From Enterocloster aldenensis (lineage in GTDB: Bacteria; Bacillota; Clostridia; Lachnospirales; Lachnospiraceae), in NCBI RefSeq assembly GCF_003434055.1, contig NZ_QVEX01000006.1, forward strand, positions 62,001 through 126,000: 64,000 nucleotides of DNA. The letters run 5' to 3'. The position numbers and the translations under genes are program-made. The notes under the pieces are model-generated. The model saw only the letters and a program-made list of their open reading frames with translations. It was not told where the DNA came from and did not search any database. Numbering within the stretch: position 1 is the first letter of the stretch; every line of letters begins with the position of its first letter. Shown piece after piece: positions 60,201 through 64,000 of the stretch.

Positions 60201-60869
60201 TTAAGCAAAATTTAACATATTGTTTAGGAATGTCTTTTTGAGCGGGCGGACCTGGATTTCTCCATCCTCCACAAAAGCAAGCATGGGACCTCTTCCCAGA
60301 CGCTTGTTCCGCTCATTGAACCGGCTGCTCCTGCTGCCGATCCGGAGCTGCAGGGGAGCCATCAGGGAGGCCATGATGACCGCGTCCATGTTGCCGGCAA
60401 CACCGGCCGTGACCGTGCCTTTGAGGTCACCCAGTATGATGACATTGCCTTTGGCCGTCACCCGGGCGCCATGCTCCACATCCCCTATGATGATGATACT
60501 GGCCTCTGACTCCAGGCAGTCCCCCCGGCGGAGCGTCCCCCGGTAGAACTGCCCTGTCTGGGAGCTCAGTTCCATCAGCTTATCATTCAGTGCTTTTTCA
60601 CAGCGTTCAATCCGCTCTGCATCCGTATCCAGGAGACAGAGGATTTCAATCTGTGAATTTCTCGTAATCGTATCAACAATCTCGAATTCCTCGGCCGCAG
60701 TAAGGCTTCTCCCTTCCAATGTAAGGGTCATCTGTACGGAACCCCAGAACCTGGCGCTTTCACTGAACTTCTTAGCAATGGCTTCCAGGAGCTCATCAAA
60801 GGGAAGCCCCGGGTCCAGGATTACGGTCATTCCCGCTTTACTGCTTTTGATTACTACCGCATTGTGCAT
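60201..60869 (-). CDS. minC: septum inhibitor MinC
   Basis: A 222-residue FtsZ inhibitor with an N-terminal domain (1-105) and the C-terminal beta-helix (about 110-210; RRGDCLESEASIIIIGDV, GARVTAKGNVIILGDLKG) that binds MinD. It lies 77 bases upstream of minD and 21 bases downstream of PBP2. Confidence 0.92.
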   Translation of the reverse strand: MHNAVVIKSSKAGMTVILDPGLPFDELLEAIAKKFSESARFWGSVQMTLTLEGRSLTAAEEFEIVDTITRNSQIEILCLLDTDAERIERCEKALNDKLMELSSQTGQFYRGTLRRGDCLESEASIIIIGDVEHGARVTAKGNVIILGDLKGTVTAGVAGNMDAVIMASLMAPLQLRIGSRSSRFNERNKRLGRGPMLAFVEDGEIQVRPLKKTFLNNMLNFA

Positions 60870-60890
60870 ACAATCACCTCTTTTGCTGGC

Positions 60891-63809
60891 TTAATCACCA
60901 ATAGTTACATTTGATACACCTAAGGCGCCGGAACCCATGATCTGGTCCAGTGTCGTATATCCATAATAATACTCATATACCTTTTTGCCAAGGGTTGCAG
61001 CGTTGGTTCCCGCATAACCATAAGGTATGTTCACGGTAACGGCAACCTCCGGATGGCTGTAAGGCGCAAAGGATATGAAAAAGGCATGGTTGGCACGGTT
61101 CCTGTTCTCCTGTGCCGTACCAGTCTTGCCCGCCACTTCCACCGGCAGGTCTGAAAAAATCTTTTTGGCCGAGCTGTCCGTTATCACACGGCGCATACCG
61201 GTCTGCACCGCATTCCACGTGGTGTCGGCGGCTTCAATATGGGAACTGGCTTCCGGCGAGTAATCGGTTATCAGATTGCCGTCCGAGTCAGTGAGTTTGT
61301 CTAAAAGGCTCAGTTCAAATACGGTTCCCCGGTTGGCAAGGGCTGCCACATAACGGGAAAGCTGTACATTGGTATAGGAGTGGGTGCCCTGTCCCATGGC
61401 GGAACGCTCCGGGTCCTCCGATGAGATCTGCGGGTCGTTTTCAGGAATCTCCACCCCCGAGGTATGGTCCAGTCCAAACATGGACGCGTATTTGCGGAGG
61501 GTGGCAAGGCCCTGGTCCGGCGAATAGGTGCCGTCCGGCTTGCTGCACAGCCTGTGGGCCAGTTCCGCAAAAAAGTAGTTACAGGAATTCTGTATGCCTT
61601 CCTCTATATTTTCAGCGTTATGGCGTCCGGGCCATATCCAGCACTTGATGGGATTGGATACCTGGTCGTAAATACCCGTACATTCGATGGTATCCGTGAG
61701 CCCGATTACCCCTTCTTCCAGCGCTGCCACGGCAGTGATTGGCTTGAAGGTGGAGCCAGGAGCTTTTAATGCCTGGGTGGCATTGTTGTACAGCGGTTTT
61801 GAAAGATCGTCCTGAAGCTGGGCAAAGTAGGCTGCGTCCACGCTTCCCGACATCTGGTTATTATCATAGCTCGGATAGGTCACAAGGGCCTTTACCTCGC
61901 CTGTGCGGATGTCCGTCACAACCACGCCGGCCGTACATGGATCCAGGGCCAGCTGGGCGGGCGTCAGTTCCAGGTTGGATATCTTTTCACGGATGAACTG
62001 GAACGCATAGGCGCTGCCCCCTGTCCTGAGGGCGGCGATTTCCTGGGGATTATCATCCAGCACCCCCTGGGCAAACAGGGCCAGGCACAGCTGGTTCCCG
62101 GTAATGACCTCGTCATTTACCAGATAGCGGAACATACGCTTGGTAAACTTGTTGTCATTTTTCAGGGATTCTATCACATAATCCACCAGCTGTCCGAATA
62201 TATCATCTGCATCCGAATACTTACTGGATACATCCAGCCGTGTGGTATCCACCCAGTTGCCGGCAATTCCGCTGTAGATATAATCTCTGAGGCTGATGGT
62301 ACCGTCCCGCCACGCCTGGTACTGGGGGGAGGACTGGTCAATCTTATCCTTCTGGATGATACCGACAGAGGACTCTGATAAGAAGCTGTAGATATAATTC
62401 ATATAAGTGGACATATCATCCGGCAGGTCGTTCATGGCCATGGCATGTCCGCTCATAAGTTCATTGCGGATGGAATTGAGGATTTGTTCCCTGGAGGCCA
62501 TATAAGTGCTGTAAATCTCCTTTTCAATGTCCGTGGCATCCTCCCTGGCCATATCCGGCAAGGACAGTACATTGTTGTTGATTAACTGGTAATAGGCGTC
62601 CTTGACCGGAATCGGGATTTTGGACGAGTCATAAGTCTTGTCCGGGTCCAGGTCGTCTATCTGAAGGTTATAGCTTATGATGCCAGCCAGCTGCTGTTCT
62701 ATCAGCTTATAGATGGCAATCTGCAGGTCATGGTCAATGGTAAGGTATACGTCATCTCCTGCCCTGGCATCTGTCTTTTCGATGATTTCACGGGGACGGC
62801 CCATATTGTCCACGTACATCCTGGAATGTCCTTTTTCTCCCTGAAGCTCCAGTTCCATGGATTTCTCAATACCGGTACGGCCCACAATGTCGTTGAGGTC
62901 GTATTTGTCGGCATCCTCGGGAAAGCCTGCGGCTTCTTCTGTCTCACGCCACTGATTGTTCAGTTCGTCCAGCTGGTCCTCCTGCACCTTGCCCGTATAA
63001 CCGATGATTGGGGCAAAATACAGGCTGTCCGCATATTCCCGGATATAGGACTGTTCCACGGACACGCCTTTCAGATAAGCCAGGTTCTCATTGATTTCAG
63101 TCATGGTCACATCGCTGACATTGGATGAAACCGTGGTGGTCTCGTATTTCTGGTATTCGGTCAGCTTCATGGTAAAGATGATATTGACCATGTCAAGGGC
63201 AATGTTGTCCGGAAGCACGATGGGGTTCCCCTTATCGTCCTTCATCTCGTCCAGCTTATAGCTGTGTTTTTTGATTTCAAATGCTTCCCTGGCCGTGATA
63301 TTGGTCGGGTATTTACCCTTGGGATCATCCAGTTCACTGGAAGAGGAACGGCCGTAAAAGTTCAGGAAAAACCTTGTCCTTGCCGCGTCCGAGGTAAAGG
63401 TGTAGAACATTTCCCCATTCTGGTCCATTCCTATCTCAAGCTTGCCCTCCACCTTCTCGCCGCGCCGCTCCAGGATCGTGACCAGCCGGTACAGCATCTG
63501 GTTGCGGTCGGCTGTTTTGGGATAATCCCCGGTATCCTGGATTACCACGGAATACGCCAGCTTGTTGTAAGCCAGTTCAAAGCCGTTGCAGTCATATATC
63601 TTGCCCCTGGTTCCCGGTGTATCCACGCTGCGCTCTGTTTTCTGCATGTATTTTTCCTGATAATCGCTGCCGTCCAGGATCTGCATGCGGAACAGTTTGC
63701 CCACAAGGCCTGCGAACATCAGGGTAAACATGACAGAAAGGGCGAAGAGCCGGGAACTGAACAGTTTTTTGAAAAATTCTCGTACTATCTCTAAAAGTTC
63801 ATCAAACAA
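60891..63809 (-). CDS. mrdA: penicillin-binding protein 2, elongation transpeptidase
   Basis: A 972-residue class B PBP. A membrane helix (about 18-40) precedes the dimerisation domain (GTRGKIYDCNGFELAYNK) and the transpeptidase domain with STFK (APGSTFKPITAV), SCN (IQNSCNYFFAEL) and KTGT (VAGKTGTAQ). It is well over 250 residues longer than E. coli PBP2 (633), owing to a long helical insert around 350-640, a size seen in Lachnospiraceae. The start is TTG 63809, with AAGGAGAG nine bases away, overlapping the mreD stop. It works with RodA in cell elongation. Confidence 0.9.
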   Translation of the reverse strand: MFDELLEIVREFFKKLFSSRLFALSVMFTLMFAGLVGKLFRMQILDGSDYQEKYMQKTERSVDTPGTRGKIYDCNGFELAYNKLAYSVVIQDTGDYPKTADRNQMLYRLVTILERRGEKVEGKLEIGMDQNGEMFYTFTSDAARTRFFLNFYGRSSSSELDDPKGKYPTNITAREAFEIKKHSYKLDEMKDDKGNPIVLPDNIALDMVNIIFTMKLTEYQKYETTTVSSNVSDVTMTEINENLAYLKGVSVEQSYIREYADSLYFAPIIGYTGKVQEDQLDELNNQWRETEEAAGFPEDADKYDLNDIVGRTGIEKSMELELQGEKGHSRMYVDNMGRPREIIEKTDARAGDDVYLTIDHDLQIAIYKLIEQQLAGIISYNLQIDDLDPDKTYDSSKIPIPVKDAYYQLINNNVLSLPDMAREDATDIEKEIYSTYMASREQILNSIRNELMSGHAMAMNDLPDDMSTYMNYIYSFLSESSVGIIQKDKIDQSSPQYQAWRDGTISLRDYIYSGIAGNWVDTTRLDVSSKYSDADDIFGQLVDYVIESLKNDNKFTKRMFRYLVNDEVITGNQLCLALFAQGVLDDNPQEIAALRTGGSAYAFQFIREKISNLELTPAQLALDPCTAGVVVTDIRTGEVKALVTYPSYDNNQMSGSVDAAYFAQLQDDLSKPLYNNATQALKAPGSTFKPITAVAALEEGVIGLTDTIECTGIYDQVSNPIKCWIWPGRHNAENIEEGIQNSCNYFFAELAHRLCSKPDGTYSPDQGLATLRKYASMFGLDHTSGVEIPENDPQISSEDPERSAMGQGTHSYTNVQLSRYVAALANRGTVFELSLLDKLTDSDGNLITDYSPEASSHIEAADTTWNAVQTGMRRVITDSSAKKIFSDLPVEVAGKTGTAQENRNRANHAFFISFAPYSHPEVAVTVNIPYGYAGTNAATLGKKVYEYYYGYTTLDQIMGSGALGVSNVTIGD

Positions 63810-64000
63810 GGTTCTTGTCTCTCCTTTTTCCTATATCCTCCACACGTCTGCTGGCGGATAAGAACAGCCGGTAAATCAGAAGGGTTGTCACTGCCGTAAA
63901 AATGATTTCCGGAAGAATGATATTCCTGAAATAATATGGAAGGTCCAGCCTGCCGCGGATCAGGAACCGGAACACATAAACATACAGGCTGTACCACAGT
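63802..64000 (-). CDS. mreD: MreD, C-terminal part (cut by window edge)
   Basis: 66 codons are visible, ending in TGA (63804-63802). The sequence has two membrane-type stretches (YYFRNIILPEIIFTAVT and TLLIYRLFLSASRR) and a basic tail. Position directly before PBP2, with an eight-base overlap, and the MreD-like ending support the name. MreD is a membrane component of the elongasome. The gene start lies outside the window. Confidence 0.8.
   Translation of the reverse strand, partial: LWYSLYVYVFRFLIRGRLDLPYYFRNIILPEIIFTAVTTLLIYRLFLSASRRVEDIGKRRDKNLV

Noticed and set aside
1..64000. tRNA, rRNA or complete insertion sequences
   Set aside because: Reading both strands showed no cloverleaf-like GGTTCGA arms in context, no rRNA-like conserved stretches and no intact transposase; only possible remnants near 25.7 kb.

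Overview
The window looks like a piece of chromosome from a mid-GC Lachnospiraceae (Enterocloster / 'Clostridium clostridioforme'-group-like) bacterium. I infer this from gene content and order: an mreD-PBP2-minCDE-rodA-mgsA-dacF cluster, sepF next to yggS, a glmS ribozyme ahead of glmS, and many PTS and GGDEF/EAL-type genes. It carries one integrated filamentous-phage-like element and one cluster of damage-repair and immunity genes.

Region 1 (1-7.4 kb) is an inovirus-like prophage. One apparently complete unit of about 6.4 kb lies between two direct repeats (around 610 and 6990). It encodes small membrane proteins, a pVIII-like major coat protein whose mature form closely resembles that of Ff phages, a hairpin directly after it, a pIII-like tip protein, a pVI-like protein, a Zot/pI ATPase, a divergent ribbon-helix-helix repressor with three palindromic operators, an ssDNA-binding-like protein and a rolling-circle-type Rep. 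Left of it is the end of a second, related element (another ssDNA-binding-like gene). Right of it is a decayed copy of the first gene.

Region 2 (7.5-22.5 kb) is host sequence: a membrane GGDEF-EAL protein, a tyrosine recombinase, two two-component loci whose histidine kinases both carry deletions, a MecA-type class B PBP, a DbpA-like RNA helicase with an XRE regulator, an SNF-family transporter and a signal peptidase I operon.

Region 3 (22.6-31.1 kb): after a divergent msrAB come genes almost all on the minus strand that deal with molecular damage and defence. These are PrfH plus RtcB (ribosome rescue and RNA ligation) behind a leader with a mini-ORF and possible attenuator; a tight PARG / Nudix-NrtR / NADAR operon (ADP-ribose chemistry); a low-GC NACHT NTPase; and a Vat/CatB acetyltransferase.

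Region 4 (31.2-41.5 kb) is a long minus-strand catabolic region: YitT, CutC, an M20 peptidase with an apparent internal deletion, a glycosylasparaginase-type Ntn hydrolase, a GrdB N-domain-only protein, PTS EIIC/B/A of the lactose/cellobiose family, a PRD regulator, a MupG-type 6-phospho-muramidase and an HPr paralog with Asn at position 46. The same 19-bp palindrome sits at the same distance upstream of the -10 boxes of the EIIA and mupG transcription units, which suggests a shared operator.

Region 5 (41.6-64 kb) is housekeeping: ttcA, an LCP enzyme, an NlpC/P60 protein, glmS, a cytidylate-kinase-like protein, rluD-lspA-aroB, HlyD-like-yggS-sepF, a small P-loop protein, dacF, mgsA, rodA, minEDC, a PBP2 of 972 residues and the end of mreD. 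I found no tRNA, rRNA, CRISPR array or complete insertion sequence.
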